Origin: Flavobacterium sp.
Lineage (GTDB): Bacteria; Bacteroidota; Bacteroidia; Flavobacteriales; Flavobacteriaceae
Reading direction: 5' to 3'
Assembly: GCA_012837155.1 (NCBI GenBank)
Contig: CP051546.1
Span: 2,979,699-3,043,698, forward strand
Length of the DNA stretch: 64,000 nucleotides
In this document: one piece after another, positions 48,371-57,905 of the stretch
How positions within the stretch are numbered: the first letter of the stretch is position 1
Layout: every line of letters starts with the position of its first letter
The notes under the pieces: generated by a model
Seen by the model: only the letters and a program-made list of their open reading frames with translations
Told to the model about the DNA's origin: nothing
Databases searched by the model: none
Translations under genes and position numbers: made by a program

Positions 48371-49212
48371 TTTATATAAGATACAAGGGGTTTTGAAAGG
48401 ATTCCTTTAATTTTTCGTATAATTTTTCGAAAAAAATCAACACGCTTATTATTGCTTTTGAAAGACCTATCTAAATAAACGATTGGATTAATATATCTGC
48501 TTTTTTCAGCATTTATTTTTTTTCTATGTCTTAATGCTTTATTAATCCTTTTTGTATGAAATTTAGATTTGCCATATAATCTGGCGTACCAAGTGTGATA
48601 AATTATGGGTTGGCCATTTTGATTGTATAAAACATTAGTAATAGTATCATTTGTTATCGGATTATCAGCATTTAAATACAATATTTTATATCCATTTCTT
48701 AATATCCAGAAGTAAAAACAATAATAATCTTCAAATAGACTATTTATATTATATTCAGATTTAATATAATCTGAACTAAGTTGAAATTCGTTTTGGGTGA
48801 TAAATTGATTTTTTAGAATTTGGTCTATATCCCATATCTTTCTTAGCTTTTTAAAATTAATTATTGAAAAGTAGGTGTTTATAGCAAACGGACTTTGATT
48901 TCTCAAAGGTATCACACCACCATCTTGCATACCGCTAATTAAAAAATCATTTTCATTCATATAATAAATTAAATCCAAAATGTTATTAAAATCTATAATT
49001 ATACCATCTTCATCAATCATAATAAGCCAATCAACATCTTCATCTTTTAATTTTTCCATCATAAAAATAAAGCTATTCAAACCAAACATTCCATTTCTTC
49101 CATCTATGACATATCTTTTAGCATTTGAATTATAAAATATTGAAGTTTTTTTATATAATTTAAAATTTGATACAGTACTTATAAAAGATATTTTATCTAG
49201 ATTAATTTGCAT
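48367..49212 (-). CDS. Putative glycosyltransferase-like protein, family not recognised
   Basis: This intact 281-residue protein is more AT-rich than its neighbours (many Asn, Ile, Lys), which suggests recent transfer. The segment VDWLIMIDEDGIIIDFNNIL resembles the nucleotide-sugar or metal site of GT-A enzymes, and a basic C-terminus (FFRKIIRKIKGILSKP) could bind membrane. Its location between two GT2 genes with ATGA-type overlaps supports a glycan role. I do not recognise a family. Confidence 0.55.
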   Translation of the reverse strand: MQINLDKISFISTVSNFKLYKKTSIFYNSNAKRYVIDGRNGMFGLNSFIFMMEKLKDEDVDWLIMIDEDGIIIDFNNILDLIYYMNENDFLISGMQDGGVIPLRNQSPFAINTYFSIINFKKLRKIWDIDQILKNQFITQNEFQLSSDYIKSEYNINSLFEDYYCFYFWILRNGYKILYLNADNPITNDTITNVLYNQNGQPIIYHTWYARLYGKSKFHTKRINKALRHRKKINAEKSRYINPIVYLDRSFKSNNKRVDFFRKIIRKIKGILSKPLVSYIK

Positions 49213-50106
49213 TATTAAATTTTAATTTGTTATTAATTTTTATCACGATTACACTTAAGATATCTTTTAAACTAAGATATTTTATTAACTCAAAGTTTTT
49301 AAAGTTAAAGAAACCAACAGAATTAAAAATAACATTCAACTGCTTTTGTATTGCATTAGATATTTCATTATTGTATTTACCTTTATGAAATTTATTAAAT
49401 TTTTTATATAGAATAATACTGTTTTTCATATCATTAAATCTATCCTTTGAAAAATGACTCGAATAAATTCCTGAATTGTGTTTTCTGTATATGCTCCCCC
49501 CATAATTTTTGTATATGATTAGACCTTTATCAAAGAGAAGTAAAAGTATTGATGTATCTCCAGCGTTTGAACTAAAAATAAAATCAGGATAACTTCCTAT
49601 ACAATTACGAAACAAAAATGAAGAAGTTGGGAATGTACTGCCTCCTAGCAATAGCATTTGTCCAATAGAAAATATTTTATCTTCAACCAAACTATGATAC
49701 ATACTTAAAAAGCCCCCTCTGATAAAATTACTTCTGAATTATGAAAACAGGCCACATAATCCTTGTTTCTATCTAAAAAAACAACTTGCTTTTTGAGTTT
49801 TAGAGTATCTGTCCAATAGTCGTCACCATCACATAATGCAATATATTCACCTACGCATTCTTTCAATGCAAAAATAAAATTAGGCATCATTCCTAAATTC
49901 TTCTCATGCTTTGTATATTTAATCCAAGAAGCCCGTGGATGATTATCTAAAATGCTTTGTATAACAGCATCGGTCTGGTCTGGCGAACTATCGTTGGCAA
50001 TAATAAGTTCTACCTCAAAATCGCATTCTTGCATCAAAACACCGTTTATAGCTTGTTCTATAAACTTTTCGTGACCATAGGTTATCATACAGACGCTGAC
50101 TTTCAT
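49202..50106 (-). CDS. GT2-family glycosyltransferase (one frameshift)
   Basis: The N-terminal frame has KVSVCMITYGHEKFIEQAIN, LIIANDSSPDQTD and YIALCDGDDYWTDTLKL, a clear GT2 core. The second frame continues SMYHSLVEDKIFSIGQMLLL and on to KIFSIGQ-type acceptor helices. Restoring one G near 49716 gives SEGGFLSMYHSLVED. The C-terminal half shares the high AT content of its neighbour at 48367. Confidence 0.83.
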
Positions 50107-51136
50107 CTTCTATCTATTTTATTTTTAGAAAACTGTATCGCTCTATGTAACTTTTGCTTCAGCAATTCGTTTGGTATAAACTGCGTGATGTATTCGCCTA
50201 CTTTTATATTTGAGGTATCGAGTTGCAATAGTTCTATTTGTTCTTTGTTTCCTTCGGCACACAAAATAAGTCCGATAGGAGCTTCTTCCCCTTCTTGCAT
50301 TTCATGTTTTTCTAACCATCGTAGATAAAGTTCCATCTGTCCTTTATAGCTTGCCTCAAACGTACCTATTTTTAAATCAATAGCCACTAGTCTTTTCAGC
50401 TTACGATGATAAAAAAGCAAATCTAAAAAATAATCATCATTATCGATTTGCATTCTTTTTTGCCGTTCTAAAAAGGCAAAACCATTTCCTAACTCTAAAA
50501 TAAATTGTTCAATTTCTCTTAAAATTGCTTTTTCTAAATCCTTTTCCTGGTAAGTGTCCTTTAATCCCAAAAAATCTAATAAATAGGGGTCTCTAAAAAT
50601 TAAATCGGGCGTTACAATGTCCTCGCTTTTTAGTTGCTGCATTTCTAATTTAGCCAATGCTTCAGGTTTTTTGGATATGGCTGTACGCTGAAATAATAAA
50701 CTATTTGTTTTTTTCGAAGCATGTCGACACTCCAATTTTCTATACGACACATTTGAGTATAGAAATCTCTTTCTAACTCATTTTTTATTGGGATTAATAT
50801 CTTGAAATGAGACCAACTCAATTGTCGCCACAGTGTAGCGACATTTTCTATATCAGAAAATTGATTGGCAAATTGTATCATTCTGCGCAAATTTTTCTCT
50901 TCATAAGAACGACCATACTCGATTGTCAATTGTCGTGACAATGTAGCGACAATTTGTTTTCCATATTCGGCTCTCTGATTGTCTAATATTTCAGAACTAA
51001 TACGCTTTCCTATTTTCCAATACATTCTAGCAACATTTGAAGTAACAACTTTACTTACCACTTCTTTTGTTTGATTGATAATAACCCTAATATCAGACAA
51101 GATTACCTCTTCAATATTTTGTGATTGCTTTTTCAT
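50103..51136 (-). CDS. DUF1016 (YhcG-type) PD-(D/E)xK nuclease-domain protein (one frameshift)
   Basis: The N-terminal DUF1016 helical domain has RMYWKIGKRISSEILDNQRA, AEYGKQIVATLSRQL and LRRMIQFANQF. The C-terminal PD-(D/E)xK part has DYFLDLLFYHRKLKRLVAID then LKIGTF, with the D...D-LK pattern. One A is missing near 50716 (LRKKTNSLLFQR expected). YhcG-like proteins are predicted nucleases linked to defence or mobile DNA. Here the gene is fully embedded in the glycan operon: it overlaps the downstream GT2 start by 4 bp and lies 1 bp after the acetyltransferase stop. Confidence 0.88.
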
Positions 51137-51137
51137 T

Positions 51138-51794
51138 CTAGATTTTATAAAATTCTAAAGGAGTTAACTCTTTTATAATTTTTGCAGGAATTCCAACTGC
51201 CACGCAATTATCAGGCAAATCTTTTGTAACTACGGAGCCTGCACCAATGATAACATTTTTGCCTATAGTCAATTTTGGTAACATGGTAGCATTTGTTCCA
51301 AAAACTGTGTAATCTCCAATACTACAATTTCCGGAAATGTGAACTCCAGGAGATAATTCTACAAATTCGCCTATTACAGAATCGTGACCAATGGTACAAT
51401 TCAAATTAATTAAAACTCCTTTTTTAATTGTTATATCACTTGTAATTACTGTCCCAGTCATAATGTTGCAACCAATATCAATATGATTGCCGTAGCTACC
51501 AATATTAGCTAAAGGGCTAATAGAGGAAGTGAATTTTCCTCCTAAGGCAGTGAATTTATCATATATTTTTTTTCTCAAAACAGGATTCCCAATACCAATA
51601 GTATATCGATTATCGATAGTTTTAAAATAGATTGATGCTTCTTGAATAGTTTTTAAAACAGGAAACTGACCAAATAATTTTTCTGGCGCATCATCGTTTA
51701 CATCATCATAAAAAGCAAGCGTATCCAACTGCTTTAATTGGTGTACAATCTCTAAAACTTCTTTGGCAAAACCTTTGGCTCCAACTATTAACAT
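51138..51794 (-). CDS. PglD/NeuD-family sugar O- or N-acetyltransferase
   Basis: An N-terminal Rossmann-like part (LIVGAKGFAKEVLEIVHQL) is followed by hexapeptide repeats forming a left-handed beta helix (NCTIGHDSVIGEF, GNCSIGDYTVFGTNATMLPK, IGAGSVVTKDLPDNCVAVG) with a catalytic His in TIGHD. PglD acetylates the 4-amino group of UDP-4-amino-bacillosamine. NeuD O-acetylates sialic acid. Being next to a DegT aminotransferase favours the PglD role. The start overlaps the aminotransferase by 7 bp. Confidence 0.88.
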   Translation of the reverse strand: MLIVGAKGFAKEVLEIVHQLKQLDTLAFYDDVNDDAPEKLFGQFPVLKTIQEASIYFKTIDNRYTIGIGNPVLRKKIYDKFTALGGKFTSSISPLANIGSYGNHIDIGCNIMTGTVITSDITIKKGVLINLNCTIGHDSVIGEFVELSPGVHISGNCSIGDYTVFGTNATMLPKLTIGKNVIIGAGSVVTKDLPDNCVAVGIPAKIIKELTPLEFYKI

Positions 51795-52867
51795 AGATTT
51801 ATATTTATTATTGCAACAATCTTATTACAGTCCTTGTTTGATAATCCCACATACAAAGGTAAACAAAGAATTCTTGAAGCAATACTTTCCGAAATGGGCA
51901 TTAATTTTCCTTTTGTATAATCAATCGTATTCAAAGAAGGATAAAAATAACGTCTTGGAAAAATTTGATTGTCATTTAATGATTTTTCTACTCTAAGAAG
52001 TTGGGCTTTACTCTCAAAAATTACGGGATAATATCCATAATTCCAATGCGTGTTTTCTCTTATTTTTAGTGTTTTCAGTTTGGAGAAATCTAACTGTTCG
52101 TTATACTGCTCTATTACTTTTTTTCTTGCAGCCAATATGGTTTTCATATAAGGCAAAACTGCCAATCCCATTGCTGCTTGCAGTTCTGACATTTTTCCGT
52201 TAATGCCCAACCCATGAAAAGCCAAAGGGCCGTTATGCCCAAAATTATGACTATAAAACAATTGCTGTTGTAAGTCGGCATTGGCAAACATCGCTCCGCC
52301 TTCGCCAGTATGAAATAGTTTGGTAGCGTGAAAACTGCAAGTGCTGATATCTCCAAAATCAAAGAGTGATTTGCCTTTGTAAGTTACCCCAAAACAATGG
52401 GCAGCATCATAAATCACTTTTAGATTGTACTTTTTCGCAAGGATTTCAATAGTTTCTACATTACAAGGATTTCCAAAAACGTGAGTAGCTAAAATGGCTG
52501 TAGTTTTTGCCGTTATGGCAGCTTCGATTTTGGTTTCGTCAATCGTCAAATACTCTGGATGAATATCGACAAAAACAGGTGTGCAATTTTCCCAAACTAT
52601 AGATGCTGTCGTGGCTACATAAGAGAAGGGAGTTGTTATGATTTCGCCTTGTTTACCCAATAGTTTCAAGGCAATTTGTAGAGGAATTGTACCATTATTA
52701 GTGACAATAATATTAGAAACGAATAAATAATTACGTAGTTTTTCTTCTAATTCCAAAACTAATTCGCCCCGATTGGTCAGCCACTGATTATCCCAAGCAC
52801 GTTGTATTTGCTTGTTGTATTCTTTAATGGGTGGCAAAAAAGTCTTGGTTACAGTTATTTTATTCAT
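51788..52867 (-). CDS. DegT/DnrJ/EryC1-family PLP sugar aminotransferase
   Basis: This protein has the family motifs PFSYVATTASIVWENCTPVF, VFGNPCNVETI, YDAAHCFGV and the PLP Lys in SFHATKLFHTGEGGA. The start [13 protein letters not shown] at 52867 is the usual PglE/WecE-like N-terminus, and it overlaps the Wzt stop by 8 bp. With WbpM (4,6-dehydratase) and the next acetyltransferase it fits a UDP-2,4-diacetamido-2,4,6-trideoxyhexose route. Substrate assignment is inferred from neighbours. Confidence 0.9.
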   Translation of the reverse strand: MNKITVTKTFLPPIKEYNKQIQRAWDNQWLTNRGELVLELEEKLRNYLFVSNIIVTNNGTIPLQIALKLLGKQGEIITTPFSYVATTASIVWENCTPVFVDIHPEYLTIDETKIEAAITAKTTAILATHVFGNPCNVETIEILAKKYNLKVIYDAAHCFGVTYKGKSLFDFGDISTCSFHATKLFHTGEGGAMFANADLQQQLFYSHNFGHNGPLAFHGLGINGKMSELQAAMGLAVLPYMKTILAARKKVIEQYNEQLDFSKLKTLKIRENTHWNYGYYPVIFESKAQLLRVEKSLNDNQIFPRRYFYPSLNTIDYTKGKLMPISESIASRILCLPLYVGLSNKDCNKIVAIININLC

Positions 52868-54129
52868 AATGATTCTCCCAAATGAAAGTTGGCTTAATAT
52901 ATCCTGGCTCTCTGCCCATAAAAACTCCCATTTCTCTACCTCCATCAACTATGGTAAATGAAATTATGTCTTTTTCAACAAAAACAGCTTCTCTACTGTC
53001 TTTAACAACAAACAACGACAAGAAATACTGCCCAGATTGAAAAAAATCTTTTGGAAAAAAACACTTCAATTGATTATTTCCTTTCTTGAGAGTGACTCCT
53101 TCTTTTGCACTTGAAAAAGAAAACATAGCTTCACCCATCTCGTTGTACAAATGATATGTTACGGCATATCTTAAAAACTCATCGTTTTTTATATCAATAT
53201 TTGTAAGCAGTTCTATAAGTTCGTTTTCAATCAAAGGATCTTCTAAACGTCTATCTTTATTTTTTAGAGATATTCCGTTTAGCTTAAAAATTGCGTTATC
53301 ATAAGCAATACCAAAAAATTTACTATTTACTACATCTCCACCTCCACTAAGATAGTAACTAATTGCATTTTCAACACTATTATCTAAAACTACCTTCCCA
53401 TTCTCCAAAACAATCCCCCTTGTACACAAGCTCTTCACTGCCGCCATATTATGACTTACAAACAAAACGGTTCTGCCTTCGCCTTTGGAGATGTCCTGCA
53501 TCTTGCCAATGGCTTTTTTCTGAAACTCGGCATCGCCCACAGCAAGAACCTCATCAATTACCAAGATTTCAGGCTCTAAAAATGCCGCTACGGCAAAAGC
53601 CAATCGCACCGTCATTCCACTACTGTACCGCTTAACTGGCGTATCGATATACCGTTCACAACCCGAGAAATCGATGATTTCATCTAATTTGGAGGTAATT
53701 TCTTTTTGGTCATTCCCAATATGGCACCATTGAGAAATATGTTTTCCCTACCTGTAAGTTCGGGATTAAACCCCGTACCTACTTCCAACAAGGAGGCAAT
53801 ACGCCCTCTGGATTTGACACTCCCGTGGTAGGAGCCGTAACCTTGGATAAGATTTTTAATAAGGTGGATTTGCCTGCGCCGTTTTTGCCAATAATTCCTA
53901 GTACTTCTCCTCTTTCCAGTTCAAAATTAATATCGTGCAGAGCCCAAACATAGTCACTTTCGCCTTTTGCACTTCGGTCGTTGGTCTCGCCTATTTTTAA
54001 ATACGGATTTTCTTTACCTCGCACTTGATGCCACCAGCGGTTCAGGTCATGACTGAGCGTACCTGTACCTACCTGCCCGAGGCGGTATTGTTTAGAGATG
54101 TTTTCGGCTTTGAGGATGATGTCTTTCAA
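52860..54129 (-). CDS. wzt: Polysaccharide ABC transporter ATP-binding protein Wzt (two frameshifts)
   Basis: Walker [21 protein letters not shown] lies in the first frame and the signature/Walker B region in the last ([44 protein letters not shown]). The C-terminal 170 residues form a Wzt-type sandwich domain ([28 protein letters not shown]) that recognises the glycan end. Missing bases near 53822 (one G) and 53717 (one A) break it. The corrected link reads [20 protein letters not shown]. Its permease partner is about 2.6 kb upstream, separated by an AAA ATPase and a repeat array. Confidence 0.9.
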
Positions 54130-54215
54130 GGTTAGAGGTTGTCTAAGAGTTTAAAGGTTTAATGTTAATTGAAATTGTTATTGCCATTGAAAATTCCACA
54201 TTTGTATTTCTATTG
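54130..54215. other. Short gap between wzt and a chimeric remnant
   Basis: AT-rich DNA without a gene or clear hairpin. Confidence 0.4.
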
Positions 54216-54398
54216 TTACTTCAAATTTGTTTGATTGATTTTATATTGTTCTTCTTCTTTGGGCAAATTTACAAGATATTTTGACACAAATACTTGTTGT
54301 GACAATCCAGTAGTTGCACATCGTACCAAGCTTTCATTTTTGGTCGCAGCATACTCGAAGAATGTGAGTTTATAATATGGAATGATGATAGCAAGCAT
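54216..54398 (-). pseudogene. Chimeric remnant: GT2 start joined to a DUF1016 C-terminal piece
   Basis: The 60-residue frame begins MLAIIIPYYKLTFFE, a typical GT2 N-terminus. It then turns to EYAATKNESLVRCATTGLSQ then QVFVSKYLVNLPKEEE, which resembles the end of a DUF1016 nuclease. No catalytic part of either is left. It looks like a deletion junction next to the AAA ATPase. Confidence 0.45.
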
Positions 54399-54407
54399 AA
54401 CAGCTAT

Positions 54408-55619
54408 TTAAGATAACAAAAAATCTTCCAATGAAATCGCATTGATTCCGTTATACGTATTTCCAGAAAAAGCATCAAAGGTAATCACTGTTTTGGGGTA
54501 ATTATCTTTTATTGCGACCAAATTTCCGAACTCTCGTTCGATCGTTTTGGGATCATTTAATGTTAATGCCACTTGAAAATAATGAGTTTCACCTCCTTTT
54601 TGAGCAATAAAATCAATTTCTAGCTGATCTAATTTGCCAATACTAACTTTATATCCTTTAAACAGTAATTGATTATAAACGGCATTTTCTAACAGCTTTC
54701 CTCGGTCTTCTAATCGATAACCACAAATTCCGTTTCGAATTCCTAAATTCTCAAAATAGTATTTATCTCCAAACTCAAAAACGCGTTTCCCAATAAGGTC
54801 ATATCGCACCACTTTATGTATCAAAAAAGCATTGGTCAAATACGAAATATACGTTTGTACTTGCTTTGGCAACATTTTTATCTGTTGTGATTTTAAAAAA
54901 TCGCTTATTTTTTTTGCCGAAAAAATACTGCCTGTATTCCCAGCCAAAAACAAAACTAATTGTTCTAAAAAGGGAGTATTCCTTACTGCAAATCGATTGA
55001 TTATGTCACGATATACAATAGTAGCATAAATGTTTTTGAGATATTCAAAGACAATATTTTCTTCTAAGGCTAAGTGTTTTAAATAGGGTAAACCTCCGTA
55101 TTTTAAGTACTTATCCAAATTCTGAGCATCGGATTTTAAATTATGAAAATCTAAAAACTCGGTGTAGGAAAGACTATAAACCACTATTTCGATATAACGC
55201 CCACTCAAATGCCCTGCAATATCGCCAGACAACAAATTGGCATTACTCCCAGCGCAATACAAATCTAAATTTGGATTTAAAAGCAACGACCGCAAAGCGG
55301 AACCAAAATTTTCTATATCCTGAATTTCGTCAATGAAAACGGCTGTTTTGCCTATTTTCGCCTTGTTTTCGATAACATAACGATGCAAATCTTCGGCTGT
55401 TTTTAGAAACGAAAATGCCAAATCTTCTTTATTGATATACAAAATTTGAGCAGTAGCACTTTTTTCTATTTCTTGCATGATCTGAAAAAGTAGATAACTC
55501 TTTCCAACGCGCCTTTGCCCTGTAAATACTTTTATTATATTTTGTCCAACAAATGGCCTAACCCTATCTATGTAATGATTTCGAGCTTGTATTTGTTCAG
55601 GATATATAAATGCTGTCAT
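54408..55619 (-). CDS. AAA ATPase with DUF4143 domain
   Basis: This 403-residue protein has Walker A IKVFTGQRRVGKSYLLFQIM, Walker B KTAVFIDEIQDI, sensor LDLYCAGSNANLLSGDIAG, a winged helix (ISDFLKSQQIKMLPKQVQTY) and a C-terminal nuclease-like fold (LEIDFIAQKGGETHYFQVAL). It is not a recent copy of the ATPase at 41324; only the architecture is shared. It is inserted between wzm and wzt and preceded by the tandem hairpin array, which may hold its promoter. Confidence 0.87.
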   Translation of the reverse strand: MTAFIYPEQIQARNHYIDRVRPFVGQNIIKVFTGQRRVGKSYLLFQIMQEIEKSATAQILYINKEDLAFSFLKTAEDLHRYVIENKAKIGKTAVFIDEIQDIENFGSALRSLLLNPNLDLYCAGSNANLLSGDIAGHLSGRYIEIVVYSLSYTEFLDFHNLKSDAQNLDKYLKYGGLPYLKHLALEENIVFEYLKNIYATIVYRDIINRFAVRNTPFLEQLVLFLAGNTGSIFSAKKISDFLKSQQIKMLPKQVQTYISYLTNAFLIHKVVRYDLIGKRVFEFGDKYYFENLGIRNGICGYRLEDRGKLLENAVYNQLLFKGYKVSIGKLDQLEIDFIAQKGGETHYFQVALTLNDPKTIEREFGNLVAIKDNYPKTVITFDAFSGNTYNGINAISLEDFLLS

Positions 55620-55627
55620 TTTGATTG

Positions 55628-56409
55628 TATTTATTAATCAATTACATCGAAAATACTTATAAATCAGTCCAATTGTCTGTTCAAGCGCAGTCGAGAACCT
55701 TATAACATCTCGACTGCGCTCGATGTGACAAAAAAATTGGACTATAATAAACTGATAAATGGTATTATTAATCAATTACACCGAAAATACTCATAAGTCA
55801 GTTCAATTGTCAGTTCGAGCGCAGTCGAGAACCTTATAACATCTCGACTGCACTCGATGTGACAAAAAAGATTGGACTAAATGGTATTATTAATCAATTA
55901 CACCAAAAATACTCATAAATCAGTTCAATTGTCAGTTCGAGCGCAGTCGAGAACCTTATAACATCTCGACTGCACTCGATGTGACAAAAAAGATTGGACT
56001 ATAATAAACTCATAAATGGTATTATTAATCAATTACACCGAAAATACTCATAAATCAGTTCAATTGTCAGTTCGAGCGCAGTCGAGAACCTTATAACATC
56101 TCGACTGCGCTCGATGTGACAAAAAAGATTGGACTAAATGGTATTATTAATCAATTACACCGAAAATACTTATAAATCAGTCCAATTGTCAGCTCGAGCG
56201 CAGTCGAGAACCTTATAACATCTCGACTGCGCTCGATGTGACAAAAAAATTGGACTATAATAAACTGATAAATGGTATTATTAATCAATTACACCGAAAA
56301 TACTTATAAATCAGTCCAATTGTCAGTTCGAGCGCAGTCGAGAACCTTATAACATCTCGACTGCGCTCGATGTGACAAAAAAATTGGACTATAATAAACT
56401 GATAAATGG
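55628..56409. repeat. Six-unit tandem array of TCGA-type double hairpins
   Basis: Units begin TATTATTAATCAATTACACC at about 55628, 55763, 55885, 56020, 56142 and 56276. Lengths are 135, 122, 135, 122, 134 and 134 bp. The short form lacks a 13-14-bp ATAATAAACTGATA piece. Each unit has TTCGAGCGCAGTCGAGA and its inverted partner TCTCGACTGCGCTCGATG, enclosed by an outer pair AGTCCAATT / AATTGGACT. The array lies upstream of the AAA ATPase start and has no open frame. Confidence 0.93.
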
Positions 56410-56763
56410 TATTACAAAAGTACAATAAGTTTTCGATATACCGACAACTTTATTATATTTATAGAAAAGTTTTCGTTATAAAGTAAAGTTTGTGTATTTT
56501 ATGTAAAGTTTTTGTTATACCAACAACTTTTAGCAAGACTATAAAATAAATAATACATTGAAACAAAACTCGAACTCAGGTAATTGACACTAATTGTTTT
56601 ACTGTTACATTGCCTAATTCTAATTCAGATTATATACAAAGTTAACGTCATTTTATATTACTTTTTTTAGAATAAAAATTATACCTCGAACTGACGGAGG
56701 CAATAATTACATCCAACGGGTTAAACATACTAATATTCTCTTCTCTCTTCTCACTTCTCACTA
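56410..56763. other. Intergenic region between the array and wzm
   Basis: This is 354 bp, very AT-rich, with three degenerate copies of an AAGTTTTCGTTATA-like motif between 56428 and 56533. I see no gene. It probably holds whatever promoter serves the AAA ATPase. Confidence 0.5.
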
Positions 56764-57633
56764 TTACACCGTATCAATAAAACTCTTCTCAGTCTTGTTA
56801 AAAACCAACAAGCCTACAATAAAAACGACAATCGTTATGCTGAAAGTATAAATCAGCCCTAAAATAGAGACAGAACCTATTCCTAGCAACATATATCTTG
56901 TGGTTTCTATAACATAAGCCAAGGGATTGTATGCCACGAGCCAACCATAACTAGGTAATTTTTCTTTAATTAGTGCCATAGGATACATTACCGCTGAGAG
57001 ATACATTAATAACTGTACTCCAAAACCTATGAGGTAGGTAAAATCCCTGTACTTTGTTACCAAAGAAGAAATAATCATTCCTAATCCCAACCCTAAAATA
57101 CCCATCAAAGCCACCAACAATGGAAAAAACAGAGTAGTTCCGTTGATTGAAATAGCCGCTCCTTTCAGAAAGTAAAAAACATAAAAAATGACAAAAATCA
57201 AGAATTGAATTCCAAACTTCAACAGGTTCGAAATTACCACCGAAAGAGGCATAATTACCCTTGGAAAATAGACTTTCCCAAATATGGTCGCATTTTTTTT
57301 AAAAGTGTCCGAGGTGTCATTGAGACAAGAAGTAAAATAATTCCAGACCGTAATTCCAGCCAAATTAAATAAAAACGGAGGAACACTTTCGGTACTTATT
57401 CCTGCAACGGAATTAAAAATAACAGTAAAAATGATAGACGTAAACAAAGGCTGAATCAAATACCACAAAGGGCCTAAAACCGTTTGTTTGTAAACCGTAA
57501 CCACGTCTCTTTTCACAAAAAGCATTAGCAAATCTCTGTATTGCCAAATCTCTTTGAGGTTGAGCGAGAAGAATTTGTTTTTTGGTGTTATTTCAAACAA
57601 CCAATCCGAATCTGAATTTTGAGTAGTGTTCAT
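56764..57633 (-). CDS. wzm: Polysaccharide ABC transporter permease Wzm
   Basis: Using the ATG at 57633 (MNTTQNSDSDWLFEITPKNK) this is about 289 residues with six transmembrane helices. The ABC-2 motifs are present: RDLLMLFVKRDVVTVYKQTV, LGPLWYLIQPLFTSIIFTVI and LSAVMYPMALI. It forms the inner-membrane channel for the lipid-linked glycan with Wzt. The longer frame from 57693 adds a hydrophobic-polar stretch not typical of the family. Confidence 0.9.
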   Translation of the reverse strand: MNTTQNSDSDWLFEITPKNKFFSLNLKEIWQYRDLLMLFVKRDVVTVYKQTVLGPLWYLIQPLFTSIIFTVIFNSVAGISTESVPPFLFNLAGITVWNYFTSCLNDTSDTFKKNATIFGKVYFPRVIMPLSVVISNLLKFGIQFLIFVIFYVFYFLKGAAISINGTTLFFPLLVALMGILGLGLGMIISSLVTKYRDFTYLIGFGVQLLMYLSAVMYPMALIKEKLPSYGWLVAYNPLAYVIETTRYMLLGIGSVSILGLIYTFSITIVVFIVGLLVFNKTEKSFIDTV

Positions 57634-57848
57634 GATTTTTAGGCTAAGCGCACTCTTTTTGTTTAAATAACTTAAGGGCAATTCCATCGTCACAAAGCAA
57701 ATATAGTATTATCGTTTGGCAATTCAAAAATATGACTGCCTTACTTATACCAAACGATATTTTGCAAATTTACACAGAGAAGTCGTTTAAATTTTCGACC
57801 TATTGATTAAAACTTGGAGAAAACTGCACCAAAAGTCTGGTTTTAAAC

Positions 57849-57856
57849 TATATTTG
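57849..57856 (+). promoter_or_regulatory. Putative -7 element for the cpsB-like gene
   Basis: TATATTTG matches TAnnTTTG, 50 bp before the ATG at 57906. Confidence 0.45.
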
Positions 57857-57905
57857 AGACTAATAAAATTATGAACTAGAAAATCAAATTATTTGCCTTC
57901 ATAAG

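Noticed and set aside
55628..56409. CRISPR array
   Set aside because: Units are 122-135 bp, tandem and nearly identical throughout, with no variable spacers and no cas genes.
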